DNA of 64,000 nucleotides from Mediterranea sp. An20 (GCF_002160055.1 NZ_NFJV01000005.1:85457-149456); one strand, 5' to 3'; positions 1 through 8,663 are shown, counted from the stretch's first letter. The notes: generated from the sequence alone by a model not told the origin. Numbers and translations: made by a program.

Positions 1-101
1 TCGTCGCTTACAAAGTTCTCGGAGGCAATCAGTTCGATGCCCTTTAACTGACGTTGGTGTTCTCTTTCGATGATGTCGAAAATCAGGTCGTCTCTTTTCA
101 T
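1..101 (-). CDS. glyA: Serine hydroxymethyltransferase, N-terminal fragment
   Basis: Only the first 33 codons are in the window; the gene runs off the left edge. The reading starts [18 protein letters not shown] and continues through [11 protein letters not shown], the conserved N-terminal substrate-binding segment of serine hydroxymethyltransferase. That PLP enzyme interconverts serine and glycine and supplies 5,10-methylene-tetrahydrofolate. The ATG complement is at 99-101. A TAnnTTTG-type minus-strand promoter about 125 bases upstream would give it a long leader. Confidence 0.93.
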   Translation of the reverse strand, partial: MKRDDLIFDIIEREHQRQLKGIELIASENFVSD

Positions 102-140
102 TTGTATGGATATTAAATGAATAATTTAACAATAAACAGT

Positions 141-202
141 AGCGGGCGGCAGGTGCAGACTGTAGGAGCCTGTCATCCGTAGCTGTAGGGTTTTGCCCCG
201 CT
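141..202 (-). promoter_or_regulatory. Folded leader of glyA (possible)
   Basis: Between the predicted glyA promoter and its ATG, the minus-strand transcript carries AGCGGG and CCCGCT (plus-strand 197-202 and 141-146), which can close a stem around about 50 bases. The enclosed part contains CCTACAG twice. I do not recognise a known riboswitch class. This could be a structured leader or chance pairing. Confidence 0.3.
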
Positions 203-226
203 AATTTTTCTTTTCCGCTTCGTTTG

Positions 227-234
227 CAAAGGTA
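227..234 (-). promoter_or_regulatory. Promoter -7 box for glyA
   Basis: CAAAGGTA on the plus strand is TACCTTTG on the minus strand and matches the Bacteroidetes -7 consensus TAnnTTTG. It sits in the gap between the PorT-like gene and glyA, so glyA probably has its own promoter. No convincing -33 TTTG is visible. Confidence 0.55.
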
Positions 235-281
235 GGATAAATTAATGAATTCCGGGAAAGAATCGGCGGGAATTTATGCCA

Positions 282-1025
282 TTAAAAGAATACCCCCAGC
301 GAGAAACTCAGTATGTTGTCGCGTCGGCGGAAGCGGATGGTATTATCTGTTTCGCTTTCATCAGCCGGTTGGCAAGTTACTCCTTTGGACATGTCAAGCA
401 AACCGATGTCGTAGCGGAAGTCGAAAAAGATGCGTGATATTGTGACGGCCACGCCCAATGTAAAACTCAGATTGAGCGGCCGAAGTTCTTCGTGGATGTT
501 GGTCTGGTCGAAGTTTCTGAATGTGACGTCACTTTTGTCCCGCCAGATATATCGTATTTTAGGACCTCCGAACGCCGACATGGCGTAGGGGCCCGTCTTG
601 ATAAAATTATACCCATAGATGACAGGTATGTCGATGCTGTGTATCTTCGACTCAATGGAAGCCGTTGTGGTTGCAACGGACCCGGCTGCACTGGGTAGTC
701 CGGGTTTGTTGAATGACACGTCACACTGGTTGACGTTGTACGAAACTTCAGGTTGCAGGAAATGCTTGCCGAAGTTGATGCGCATGAACAACGAGGCGAA
801 ATACCCCACTTTGTAGTTGTTTTGCACCTGCTCGACAGGCGTACCGCCTATACTGAAGTCATTCAGCAGCGAGAGAGCAGCGGTGAAGCCCGCTTTTGCG
901 CCGAAGTTGGCGGTGACGGGTTGTTCTTCTTTTTTCCCGTCATTTCCCGGCTTCGTTTGCCCCCACAGGAGAGGAGAGCATAGCAGGAGCAGGCAGAGGT
1001 TTAACAGAAATGGTGAGGTGCGCAT
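282..1025 (-). CDS. PorT-like outer-membrane beta-barrel protein
   Basis: This 247-residue protein has a cleavable signal peptide (about residues 1-22, ending LLWGQ). Alternating hydrophobic stretches follow, and the C-terminus ends in phenylalanine (SFSLGVFF), as expected of an outer-membrane beta-barrel. The length and pattern fit the PorT/outer-membrane beta-barrel family (PF13568 type), in which PorT is linked to type IX secretion. Whether this member has that role cannot be decided from sequence. It starts 4 bases after the flavin reductase stop, so it is probably the last gene of the pyrB-pyrI-reductase unit. The assignment rests on overall pattern, not on a catalytic motif. Confidence 0.7.
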   Translation of the reverse strand: MRTSPFLLNLCLLLLCSPLLWGQTKPGNDGKKEEQPVTANFGAKAGFTAALSLLNDFSIGGTPVEQVQNNYKVGYFASLFMRINFGKHFLQPEVSYNVNQCDVSFNKPGLPSAAGSVATTTASIESKIHSIDIPVIYGYNFIKTGPYAMSAFGGPKIRYIWRDKSDVTFRNFDQTNIHEELRPLNLSFTLGVAVTISRIFFDFRYDIGLLDMSKGVTCQPADESETDNTIRFRRRDNILSFSLGVFF

Positions 1026-1029
1026 GGGG

Positions 1030-1602
1030 TTAACGGTCTTTTTTCTTTTCTACCGACCAGCCAAATTTACCGATACGGCTGCCCAGTTCGTAATAATTGC
1101 CGTGTACGTAAACCAGCGGGTGACTTTCGGACAATTCAAACTTGCCAGTATCTGGGTTGAGGTAGCGTTCGTCGGCGCGCACGTTTACCACGTCGGCTAT
1201 GAACATATCGTGCGAACCGAGCGAAAGGATTTCCTTGACGCGGCATTCGATACACAACGGAGATTCTTCCACTAAGGGGGCACTGACCACGGTGCATCGG
1301 CCAGGGGTGAGCCCCATTTCATGGAACTTGTTGTAGTCTCGTCCGGAGCGCACGCCGCACCAGTCAGTGGCCCGTGCCATGTCGGTGGTGGTGAGGTTGA
1401 TGACGAACTCCATGCGGCGCCGGATGATGTCGTAGGAATGGCGTTCGGGGCGCACGGAAATGTAGCACATCGGCGGGTTGGTGCATAACGTGCCTGTCCA
1501 TGCCACGGTCAGGAGGTTATACTCGTCGGGTGTACTTCCACAACTCACCAGAACGGCGGGCAGGGGGTATATCATGGTGCCTGGTTTCCAGTCTTGTTTC
1601 AT
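1030..1602 (-). CDS. Flavin reductase family (flavoredoxin-like) protein
   Basis: A soluble protein of 190 residues from the ATG at 1602. That ATG overlaps the pyrI stop in an ATGA, which argues for this start over an in-frame ATG 20 codons upstream. The N-terminal segment [16 protein letters not shown], the central [20 protein letters not shown] and the FVINLTT segment match the FMN-binding split-barrel flavin reductase family (PF01613). Members bind FMN and transfer electrons from NAD(P)H or another redox partner. The substrate is unknown. Overlap with pyrI implies translational coupling, but a metabolic link to pyrimidine synthesis is not obvious. It may simply ride on the operon. Confidence 0.85.
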   Translation of the reverse strand: MKQDWKPGTMIYPLPAVLVSCGSTPDEYNLLTVAWTGTLCTNPPMCYISVRPERHSYDIIRRRMEFVINLTTTDMARATDWCGVRSGRDYNKFHEMGLTPGRCTVVSAPLVEESPLCIECRVKEILSLGSHDMFIADVVNVRADERYLNPDTGKFELSESHPLVYVHGNYYELGSRIGKFGWSVEKKKDR

Positions 1603-2057
1603 AGCAGCGTGATGTCCTTCCTTTCCTGTTCCTTTTCGCAATAGTGGCACCGGATGATGCACTTGTCTTTGTCGATGACGTGGAAGCGCGTAGGCATAGG
1701 TTCATTATTGGTGATGCACTGTGGGTTGGCACACTTCACAATGCCGATGAGTTCGTCTGGCAAGGTGAGCTCGCGTTTTTCCACTACCTCATAATTACGG
1801 ATAATGTTCAGCTTGACGTTGGGAGCTACGACAGCTATACGGTTTATCTCGTCATCCGTGAAGAACTTGTCGGCAATTTTGATGATGCCCTTCTTGCCCA
1901 GTTTCTTGCTTTGGAGGTTGAAACCGATAGTGATGTTGTTGCTCATGTGCTCCAAGCCGAGGAGAGACACCACGGTGAAAAGTTTCTCGGAGGGTATGTG
2001 GTCAATGACAGTGCCGTTCTCCAGTGCGGCTACCTGTAGTTCTTTCTTGTCGTTCAT
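1599..2057 (-). CDS. pyrI: Aspartate carbamoyltransferase regulatory subunit
   Basis: A protein of 152 residues, close to the usual PyrI length. The N-terminal half is the nucleotide-binding allosteric domain. The C-terminal half has the zinc site, with Cys109, Cys114, Cys137 and Cys140 in CANPQC and CHYC, which anchors it to the catalytic subunit. In the PyrB-PyrI holoenzyme it transmits CTP inhibition and ATP activation. It lies downstream of pyrB in the same direction, with a 142-base gap that contains a perfect 16-bp inverted repeat. Its stop overlaps the start of the flavin reductase gene by 4 bases. Confidence 0.96.
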   Translation of the reverse strand: MNDKKELQVAALENGTVIDHIPSEKLFTVVSLLGLEHMSNNITIGFNLQSKKLGKKGIIKIADKFFTDDEINRIAVVAPNVKLNIIRNYEVVEKRELTLPDELIGIVKCANPQCITNNEPMPTRFHVIDKDKCIIRCHYCEKEQERKDITLL

Positions 2058-2103
2058 AAGAGTCTAAATTAAATGAAGTATGATGAATGAAGAATCAAAT
2101 AAA

Positions 2104-2189
2104 ATGAAGAATGAAGAATATCGTGCGAAATGAAGAAATTCTCTGCGCGGATAGCTTCCGATGCCACGCACCGATTCTTCATTCTTCAT
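2104..2189. repeat. Perfect 16-bp inverted repeat in the pyrB-pyrI gap
   Basis: ATGAAGAATGAAGAAT (2104-2119) is repeated exactly in inverse at 2174-2189 with 54 bases between. Further GAATGAAGAAT-like copies lie just before it at about 2086-2095. It separates pyrB and pyrI, which otherwise form one unit. It could fold in the mRNA and change the ratio of the two subunits, or be the remains of a small repeat element. Confidence 0.7.
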
Positions 2190-2199
2190 GATGAGTCTT

Positions 2200-3141
2200 T
2201 TATTGGATAGTGTCCCGTCGCACGTCGTCGAGTGTGATGCCCAGTACGTCGCACAAGATAGCCTGTCGCGCATAGAGGCCGTTTTGCGCTTGCTGGAAGT
2301 AATAAGCCTGCGGGGTTTCGTCTACGTCGTAGGCGATTTCGTTTACGCGGGGAAGCGGGTGTAAGATGCGCAGGTTGGGGCGTGTATGGCCCAGCATTTT
2401 GGCGCGGAGGATGTAGACATTTTTCACACGCTCGTACTCCATCAGGTCGGTAAAGCGTTCGCGTTGCACGCGCGTCATGTAGAGGATGTCTGCCCGGTTG
2501 ATGGTCTCTTCGGTAAAGTCCGTGTGTTCCTCAAAGCGGATGCCATGCTCACGGCAATAGATTTTGTATTCCTCGGGCATTTGCAATTCCTTGGGCGCGA
2601 TGAAGTGGAACGTAGGGTTGAAGTGGCGCATGGCCATTAGCAGGGAGTGGACGGTTCGTCCGTATTTCAGGTCGCCTACCAGGCAAATGTCGAGGTTCTC
2701 CAGCGTGCCCTGCGTCTTGTAGATAGAATAGAGGTCCAGCATGGTTTGCGAGGGGTGCTGGTTAGCTCCGTCGCCGGCGTTGACGATAGGTACGTTGGTC
2801 ACCTCGCTGGCGTAGCGTGCGGCCCCTTCAAGATAGTGTCGCATAACGATGATGTCGGCATAATTGCTTACCATCTTGATGGTGTCTTTCAGTGTTTCGC
2901 CCTTCGACGAGCTGGTGGCCTTGGGGTCGGTAAAGCCGATAACACGGGCGCCCAAGCGGTTGGCGGCTGTCTCGAAGCTGAGGCGCGTGCGAGTGGAGGG
3001 TTCGAAAAATAGGGTGGCTACGACCCGCCCGTCCAGCAGATGGCGGTTGGGGCGTGCTTCAAATTCCTTGGCCATGTCCAGCATGTAGAGGATTTTCTCT
3101 TTGCTGTGTTTGGCGATGGTGACTAAACTTCTGTTTTCCAT
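2200..3141 (-). CDS. pyrB: Aspartate carbamoyltransferase catalytic subunit
   Basis: The 313-residue protein starts at the ATG complement at 3139-3141 ([20 protein letters not shown]). The open frame extends further upstream, but that part has no family similarity. It carries the carbamoyl-phosphate motif [15 protein letters not shown], with Ser49-Thr-Arg-Thr52, and the C-terminal HPLPRVNEI segment of the carbamoyltransferase fold. It joins carbamoyl phosphate to L-aspartate in de novo pyrimidine synthesis. It is the first gene of the minus-strand unit pyrB-pyrI-reductase-porT. Its upstream region contains only a weak promoter match (TACCTTTA at about 3173-3180). Confidence 0.97.
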   Translation of the reverse strand: MENRSLVTIAKHSKEKILYMLDMAKEFEARPNRHLLDGRVVATLFFEPSTRTRLSFETAANRLGARVIGFTDPKATSSSKGETLKDTIKMVSNYADIIVMRHYLEGAARYASEVTNVPIVNAGDGANQHPSQTMLDLYSIYKTQGTLENLDICLVGDLKYGRTVHSLLMAMRHFNPTFHFIAPKELQMPEEYKIYCREHGIRFEEHTDFTEETINRADILYMTRVQRERFTDLMEYERVKNVYILRAKMLGHTRPNLRILHPLPRVNEIAYDVDETPQAYYFQQAQNGLYARQAILCDVLGITLDDVRRDTIQ

Positions 3142-3517
3142 ATTGTTGGTGTGATTGTCTTTTTTCGAGAGCGTAAAGGTACGTATTTCCTTTGGAATAT
3201 GGAAATTTTTTGGCGGGAATTGGTGTGTTGGGGCAAGGAAAATCCTTCCTTTTGCAAAGCCTTGGCCATGAGCAGACAAAGTCTCGGATTAAAGCTCGAA
3301 ATGTCTTGTCTTTCTTTTCACCATCATCCCACGATAGTTGGTCTTTTGCTTTCACACATCGGTTTCTTCTGTACTATAGATATATGTGTTGGTGATGCTT
3401 CTTTGCTGTCGTTCCAAGCATGGTCGGGGGAGCGATGTGTTACCGGGATGTTTCAGATGTGTGATGCCGGAGGGGGGTGCTCTGTTCCTGATGTGCCGAT
3501 GCTTTCCTCTGTTCTTT

Positions 3518-3586
3518 CTTATACTTTGGGAGCGGCTTCCTTATAGCTTGGAAGCAGACTGCATCTATATAAGAAGCAAACAGCCG
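3518..3586 (+). repeat. Degenerate 22-bp tandem repeat array, copy 1
   Basis: Three imperfect units of 22-23 bases can be aligned. Each has a TATA-like block then a GAAGC-like block: CTTATACTTTGGGAGCGG, CTTATAGCTTGGAAGCAG, and CTATATAAGAAGCAAAC. The stretch GAAGCAGACTGCA recurs exactly in the array near 43.8 kb. It lies just before the PBP1A promoter. It is not CRISPR-like because there are no constant repeats with variable spacers. Confidence 0.65.
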
Positions 3587-3617
3587 GATGTGCGGGCGCT
3601 TAAATCGCCATTCCCGT

Positions 3618-3649
3618 TTTGGGTATTCAGAAAATAGTTTGTATCTTTG
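3618..3649 (+). promoter_or_regulatory. Promoter of the PBP1A gene
   Basis: TTTG at 3618-3621, a 20-base spacer and TATCTTTG at 3642-3649 match the Bacteroidetes promoter closely. The start codon follows 27 bases after the -7 box. Confidence 0.8.
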
Positions 3650-3676
3650 TCCGGTTAAAAACAACAATGACAGACA

Positions 3677-6016
3677 ATGATAAAGAAAATCATACTGACC
3701 CTCTGGATATTCCTCGCTCTGTGCGTCTTGGCGTGCGTGGTGCTTTTTTATTCTATCTCAAAAGGATGGATAGGCTATATGCCTCCGGTGGAAGACCTGG
3801 AGAACCCTAACTATAAGTTTGCTACGGAAGTCCTGTCTGCCGACGGCAAGGTGCTGGGTACTTACTCTTACAGCAAGGAAAACCGCGTCTATGTGGGCTA
3901 CGACGAGTTGTCTCCCAATCTCATTCATGCTCTTATTGCTACGGAAGATGTGCGTTTCGCCCGTCATTCGGGCATTGATGCCAAGGCTCTGTTCCGCGCC
4001 ATCTTCAAGCGTGGTATCCTGATGCAGAAAAACGCCGGTGGGGGTAGTACCATCACCCAGCAACTTTCCAAGCAGCTTTATTCGCCCAGTGCGGACAACG
4101 TGATGGAACGCCTCTTCCAGAAACCTATCGAGTGGGTTATTGCCGTCAAGCTGGAGCGCTACTATACCAAGGAGGAAATCCTTACGATGTATCTCAACAA
4201 GTTTGACTTCCTTAACAACGCCGTGGGCATCAAAACCGCTGCACATACTTACTTCGGTTGCCTGCCCCGCGACCTGAAGACTGAAGAGGCTGCCACGCTG
4301 GTGGGCATGTGCAAGAACCCTTCGCTTTACAACCCTTTGCGCCGCAAGGAACAGACGCGCGGACGCCGCAATGTGGTGCTCGACCAGATGCGCAAGGCCG
4401 GATTCCTCACTCAGGCCGAGTGTGATTCGCTTCAGGCTTTGCCTCTCACGTTGCACTACAACCGGGTAGACCACAAAGAAGGCCTGGCCACTTACTTCCG
4501 CGAATACCTGCGTGGCGTGATGACAGCCAAGAAACCCGACCGTGCCAATTACCGGGGATGGCAGCGGCAACAGTTCTATGAAGACTCCATCGACTGGGAA
4601 ACCAATCCCCTCTATGGCTGGTGCAACAAAAACCTGAAGAAAGACGGCAAGCCCTATAATCTCTATACAGACGGGTTGAAAATCCATACTACCATCGACT
4701 CGCGCATGCAACAGTATGCAGAAGAGGCCGTCAGTGAGCACCTTAGTGAGATGCAGGGATATTTCTTCCGTGACAAGAAGAAATCGAAGACTGCACCATA
4801 TACCAGGAATCTTACCCCGGAGCAGGTGGACGAAATACTGAACCGCGCCATGCGGCAATCCGATCGCTATCGTACGATGAAGAAGTTGGGTAAGAGTGAA
4901 GAGGAAATCAAGAGGGCCTTCAATACTCCGCAGGAGATGTCTGTTTTCACCTGGGAGAACAACGCTCAGGTGAAGGATACCGTGCTGACACCGATGGACT
5001 CCATACGTTACTACAAGTATTTCCTGCGTGCAGGCTTTATGTCTATGGATCCACACAACGGACATGTCAAAGCCTATGTCGGCGGACCTAACTATCATTA
5101 TTTCCAGTATGACATGGCCATGGTGGGCCGCCGCCAGATAGGTTCTACGGTGAAACCCTATGTCTATACCTTGGCTATGGAGAACGGATTCTCGCCCTGT
5201 GATGAAGTGCGGCACGTGCAATATACGCTGATGGATGAAAATGGCATACCTTGGACACCCCGTAATGCCAATCATAAACGCTTGGGCGAGATGGTCACCC
5301 TGAAGTGGGGCTTGGCCAATTCCGACAACTGGATAACCGCTTACCTGATGAGCAAGCTCAATCCATACGAACTGAAGCGCCTGCTCCACAACTTCGGTCT
5401 CCGCAACCAAGACATCTTCCCTTCTGTTTCCCTCTGCCTTGGTCCTTGCGAGGTGTCTGTAGGCGAAATGGTGAGTGCCTATACGGCCTTTCCCAACAAA
5501 GGTATCCGCGTGGCGCCCCTGTTTGTTACCCACATCGAGGATAGCGAAGGCAACGTAGTGGCTACTTTTGCGCCCGATATGCAGGAAGTTATCAGTGTTT
5601 CCAGCGCCTACAAGATGCTTGTCATGCTCCGCGCCGTTATTAACGAGGGGACCGGAGGGCGTGTCCGCCGCTATGGCATCAAAGCTGATATGGGGGGCAA
5701 GACGGGTACGACCAATGCTCACTCCGACGGATGGTTCATGGGATTCACCCCCTCGCTGGTGTCCGGCTGCTGGTTTGGCGGCGAAGACCGCGACATCCAT
5801 TTCGACACCATGCTGCATGGCCAGGGCGCTTCGACGGCTCTGCCTATCTGGACGAAGTTTATGAACAAGGTCTTTGCCGACAAGAGTCTGGGATATGACG
5901 AGAACGAAACTTTCCAGCTCCCGCCCGATTACGACCCTTGTGCGGACGATGTGGCTGGCAAGAATCTTTTCGAGGGCGATGAACCTGTAGAGGGGTTGGA
6001 TGAGTTTTTCGAATAA
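3677..6016 (+). CDS. Class A penicillin-binding protein (PBP1A type)
   Basis: A bifunctional peptidoglycan synthase of 779 residues. An N-terminal membrane anchor spans about residues 4-26. The glycosyltransferase domain has catalytic Glu90 in TEDVRFARHSG, the GGSTITQQLSKQLY motif near 122-135, and ERYYTKEEILTMYLN. The transpeptidase domain shows the active-site Ser490-Thr-Val-Lys493, Ser549-Asp-Asn551 and Lys675-Thr-Gly motifs. It polymerises lipid II and cross-links the strands in the periplasm. An insert-rich linker of about 150 residues between the two domains is lysine- and arginine-rich. It begins a plus-strand run with folK-like, unknown and M16 genes, transcribed from the promoter just upstream. 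A 686-codon open frame on the opposite strand is a shadow. Confidence 0.96.
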   Translation: MIKKIILTLWIFLALCVLACVVLFYSISKGWIGYMPPVEDLENPNYKFATEVLSADGKVLGTYSYSKENRVYVGYDELSPNLIHALIATEDVRFARHSGIDAKALFRAIFKRGILMQKNAGGGSTITQQLSKQLYSPSADNVMERLFQKPIEWVIAVKLERYYTKEEILTMYLNKFDFLNNAVGIKTAAHTYFGCLPRDLKTEEAATLVGMCKNPSLYNPLRRKEQTRGRRNVVLDQMRKAGFLTQAECDSLQALPLTLHYNRVDHKEGLATYFREYLRGVMTAKKPDRANYRGWQRQQFYEDSIDWETNPLYGWCNKNLKKDGKPYNLYTDGLKIHTTIDSRMQQYAEEAVSEHLSEMQGYFFRDKKKSKTAPYTRNLTPEQVDEILNRAMRQSDRYRTMKKLGKSEEEIKRAFNTPQEMSVFTWENNAQVKDTVLTPMDSIRYYKYFLRAGFMSMDPHNGHVKAYVGGPNYHYFQYDMAMVGRRQIGSTVKPYVYTLAMENGFSPCDEVRHVQYTLMDENGIPWTPRNANHKRLGEMVTLKWGLANSDNWITAYLMSKLNPYELKRLLHNFGLRNQDIFPSVSLCLGPCEVSVGEMVSAYTAFPNKGIRVAPLFVTHIEDSEGNVVATFAPDMQEVISVSSAYKMLVMLRAVINEGTGGRVRRYGIKADMGGKTGTTNAHSDGWFMGFTPSLVSGCWFGGEDRDIHFDTMLHGQGASTALPIWTKFMNKVFADKSLGYDENETFQLPPDYDPCADDVAGKNLFEGDEPVEGLDEFFE

Positions 6017-6036
6017 GAATACCGTTGCGAAGGAAA

Positions 6037-6411
6037 ATGATTTATACAGTTTGCATAGGAAGCAACGAGCAGCGGCATGTCAACTTGGCATTTGCCCGCA
6101 AGCGGTTGTCGGAGTGCTTTCCGGGTATCCGCTTTTCGCATGAAGTCGATACCTTGCCGCTGAACCTGCAACGTGCCTCTCTCTTTGCCAACCAGGTGGC
6201 TCGTTTTGAATCGGAAATGAATCCAGCTGATGTATCTTTCTTCCTGAAGAGCATCGAGCGCGAAGCTGGGTCGACGCGCCAGGAGCGCGCAGGCGAAATC
6301 ATCCGCCTGGATGTGGATTTGCTCTCGTGTGACGGTCAGGTGTATAAACCGCAAGATTGGGGGAGGACGTATGTGAAACAAGGTATTGAGGAATTGGATA
6401 AAATAATGTAA
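6037..6411 (+). CDS. Short FolK-like (HPPK family) protein
   Basis: The 124-residue protein starts at the ATG at 6037, preceded by AAGGA. Its order of motifs follows 6-hydroxymethyl-dihydropterin pyrophosphokinase: an N-terminal IGSN turn, FANQVARFES where FolK has FLNAV, FLKSIERE, and a C-terminal RLDVDLL holding the Asp-x-Asp metal-binding pair. FolK is usually about 160 residues, so this copy is clearly shortened, mainly in the central loops. It could be a minimal folate enzyme or a diverged homologue that kept only the fold. It begins 20 bases after the PBP stop. Confidence 0.65.
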   Translation: MIYTVCIGSNEQRHVNLAFARKRLSECFPGIRFSHEVDTLPLNLQRASLFANQVARFESEMNPADVSFFLKSIEREAGSTRQERAGEIIRLDVDLLSCDGQVYKPQDWGRTYVKQGIEELDKIM

Positions 6412-6415
6412 TGGC

Positions 6416-7264
6416 ATGTTGGAAATGTTGATAACTGTAGGAGATACTATATATGAGTTGTGGATCAGTACGGGATTGGATCAATGGAATGTATTGGTCA
6501 TCCTTAGCTTCCTGGTCTCAGTAGGCTCTTTATGGTATTCGTGGAAAACGGTGAAAGGCGTAGAACGCATAGACAAGGAATGTCAGCGGCGCTTGCTGAT
6601 GGATATTATCCGTCACTTGTATCGCAATAAGGTCTGTACATTAGCCATGCAGATGAAGTTTGAGAAAGCTCCCGGTACATATCCTTCGGAAGAACATTTC
6701 CTGAAATTGCAGTTATTGCCAAAGGATTTGTATCTGGAACAGTTTTATAAAGAACCTGCCAAGTTTGACCTGTTGCATGAACTGGAGATGCTTTTCCGCA
6801 ATTATAATACGGAGATAGAAGTTGCTATGAAGCACATAGCGGATCCGTTAATTGATGATGCGACCAAGCGGCGCGATTTTGGAACCCTGCGTTTCAAACC
6901 AGATTATTTGTCTTTTGAGATATTGAAAGTCATGAACCATATCTGGAAAGATAGAAAGCAAGGCACAGAGGGAATATTGGATTCCAACAAAGATTTGTCT
7001 ACGAAAAATGCTGTTGATATGGCTGAAATAATCCGGGAGAAACAGGAGAAAAATAAAAGGAACAATGCGCGGGTAGAGAATTGGGGAGAAATAGATAAAA
7101 GGTTATTAGAATCAGATAAAGAGACGGATAAATTTTATATTCCCTTATTCAGTAATGATTCTGATTATGACACACGGTTGGAAGAAGATGTGCGTATCGA
7201 ATGCGGATGCAATGCCAAGGGGGAAGAAAAAATTCACATGATCTCATTCGGAACAAGGCCATGA
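6416..7264 (+). CDS. Unknown membrane-anchored protein
   Basis: I do not recognise this 282-residue protein. It has one hydrophobic segment near residues 23-42 (VLVILSFLVSVGSLWYSW) followed by a charged cytosolic part rich in Lys, Glu, Asp and Arg, with several long predicted helices. The sequence is more AT-rich than its neighbours. It is wedged between the FolK-like gene and the M16 gene, overlapping the latter by 4 bases (ATGA). The start is uncertain: ATG at 6416 or 6425, the second with a better GGA spacing. The base composition suggests possible later acquisition, but no mobile-element border is visible. Confidence 0.6.
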   Translation: MLEMLITVGDTIYELWISTGLDQWNVLVILSFLVSVGSLWYSWKTVKGVERIDKECQRRLLMDIIRHLYRNKVCTLAMQMKFEKAPGTYPSEEHFLKLQLLPKDLYLEQFYKEPAKFDLLHELEMLFRNYNTEIEVAMKHIADPLIDDATKRRDFGTLRFKPDYLSFEILKVMNHIWKDRKQGTEGILDSNKDLSTKNAVDMAEIIREKQEKNKRNNARVENWGEIDKRLLESDKETDKFYIPLFSNDSDYDTRLEEDVRIECGCNAKGEEKIHMISFGTRP

Positions 7265-8559
7265 GCAGTATTTTAGACAGAACTACCCCACCGGATATTC
7301 AGGCTCCCGCATCTTTCGTAGTGCGTGAACCCCTTCGCTACGATATGCCCAACGGTATTCCTGTATATGTGTTGAATGCCGGTGAGAGCGATGTGGTGCG
7401 CATTGATTTGTTGTTTGAAGGCGGGCGTTGGCATCAGGAGCAACCTTTGCAGGCACTTTTTACCAACCGTATGCTGCGCGAAGGCACCGACCGTTTCTCT
7501 TCCGATGAGATAGCCAGAAGACTTGATTATTACGGTGCCTGGCTGGAGTTGGCTTGTGCTGCCGAATATACCTATCTTACTCTTTATTCATTGGGCAAAT
7601 ATCTGCCGCAGACGCTTGATGTGCTGGAATCTATTGTTAAGGAGCCTCTTTTCCCGCAGAAAGAGTTCGAGGTGGTGCTGGAAACTAATCTCCGGCAATT
7701 CCAAGTCAACTCTTCTAAAGCCGATACCCAGGCCAGCCGCAGACTGATGCACGTGCTTTTCGGCTCTGCCCATCCTCTGGGACACCAACTTTGTGAAGAC
7801 GATTACCGCCGTATTTGCCCCGATGTATTGAGGAGTTTTTACAGACGCTATTATCATAGTTCCAATTGTACGGTTTATCTGGCAGGGCGCATAGATGAAC
7901 ATAGCCTGCGGTTGGTAGAGGAACGTTTTGGTGCCGAACCTTTCGGAGTCGGTTTTAAGCGTGCTGGGCATCTGGAGTTTCAACCCGTTTCCGCTACCGG
8001 GTCGGACTTCTTTATCGAACGTAAAGGGGCGGCCCAGAGCGCTGTACGCATGGGGGCATTGTCGCTGAGCCAGCACCATCCCGACTATTTGAAGTTCCGT
8101 GTCTTGCTGACTCTCTTCGGCGGGTATTTCGGAAGCCGTCTTATGTCTAACATACGCGAAGACAAAGGATATACTTATGGCATTTCTGCCGGACTTTTGC
8201 CTTATATCGGCGAGGGAGTCCTGAATATTGCTGCCGATACGGCGTGTGAGTATGTGCGACCTCTGGTGCATGAAGTCTATGCTGAGATGGATCGTTTGCA
8301 GACGGAACTGGTGTCAGACGACGAACTTACACGGGTACGCCATTATATGTTGGGAGACACATGCCGCAGTTATGAGTCGGTATTTTCTCTGTCCGATGCT
8401 TGGATTTTCCTTCAGGTTTCCGGCCTTCGCAGGTCTTATTTTGCTGAGGTCGCTCAAGCTATAAACACGGTAACTCCCTCGGAACTGCGTGATTTGGCGC
8501 AGAAGTATTTATGTAAAGAAACTTTAAAAGTCGTGGTGTGTGGAGAAAAAAATCCCTAA
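7261..8559 (+). CDS. M16 (pitrilysin/insulinase) family protein lacking the zinc motif
   Basis: The 432-residue protein starts at the ATG at 7261, overlapping the previous stop; an in-frame ATG 20 codons upstream lies inside the preceding gene. It has the two-domain M16 layout. The N-terminal half contains GGRWHQEQPLQALFTNRMLREGT where active enzymes carry HxxEH followed by the G-T, and the C-terminal half has the SRLMSNIREDKGYTYGISA motif that helps substrate binding. Because the zinc-binding His and Glu residues are absent, it is probably a non-catalytic partner, comparable to the inactive subunits of two-gene M16 peptidases. No catalytic partner lies nearby. There is no signal peptide. Confidence 0.85.
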   Translation: MSSILDRTTPPDIQAPASFVVREPLRYDMPNGIPVYVLNAGESDVVRIDLLFEGGRWHQEQPLQALFTNRMLREGTDRFSSDEIARRLDYYGAWLELACAAEYTYLTLYSLGKYLPQTLDVLESIVKEPLFPQKEFEVVLETNLRQFQVNSSKADTQASRRLMHVLFGSAHPLGHQLCEDDYRRICPDVLRSFYRRYYHSSNCTVYLAGRIDEHSLRLVEERFGAEPFGVGFKRAGHLEFQPVSATGSDFFIERKGAAQSAVRMGALSLSQHHPDYLKFRVLLTLFGGYFGSRLMSNIREDKGYTYGISAGLLPYIGEGVLNIAADTACEYVRPLVHEVYAEMDRLQTELVSDDELTRVRHYMLGDTCRSYESVFSLSDAWIFLQVSGLRRSYFAEVAQAINTVTPSELRDLAQKYLCKETLKVVVCGEKNP

Positions 8560-8596
8560 AAGGAGTGGTTCCATCCCGATTATTGAGGATAAGTTG

Positions 8597-8604
8597 TAAC
8601 TTTG
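8597..8604 (+). promoter_or_regulatory. Promoter -7 box for the MORN gene
   Basis: TAACTTTG fits TAnnTTTG and lies 60 bases before the ATG of the MORN protein. The -33 element is weak, with a TTG near 8584-8586 closer than usual. Confidence 0.5.
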
Positions 8605-8663
8605 TCCTCGCAAATTTCGTCTATTGAGAAGATATACCGGAAAAAGCTTGAATTTCATTGATT

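Larger units (their letters stand above)
3142..3676. other. Divergent intergenic region pyrB / PBP1A (535 bp)
   Basis: This gap separates divergent pyrB and the penicillin-binding protein gene. It holds the plus-strand promoter at 3618-3649 and a three-unit array of the 22-bp repeat family at 3518-3586. The middle stretch, about 3200-3510, has short open frames on both strands without any recognisable protein or signal. I see no RNA gene. Confidence 0.6.

Noticed and set aside
1602..1662. Upstream extension of the flavin reductase by 20 codons
   Set aside because: The extension lies within pyrI, and the ATGA overlap at 1599-1602 gives a better start.
3758..5818. Open frame of 686 codons on the minus strand opposite the penicillin-binding protein gene
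   Set aside because: It lies entirely opposite a gene with all catalytic motifs, has no family resemblance and is His/Arg/Gly-rich as expected of a shadow of a GC-biased gene.
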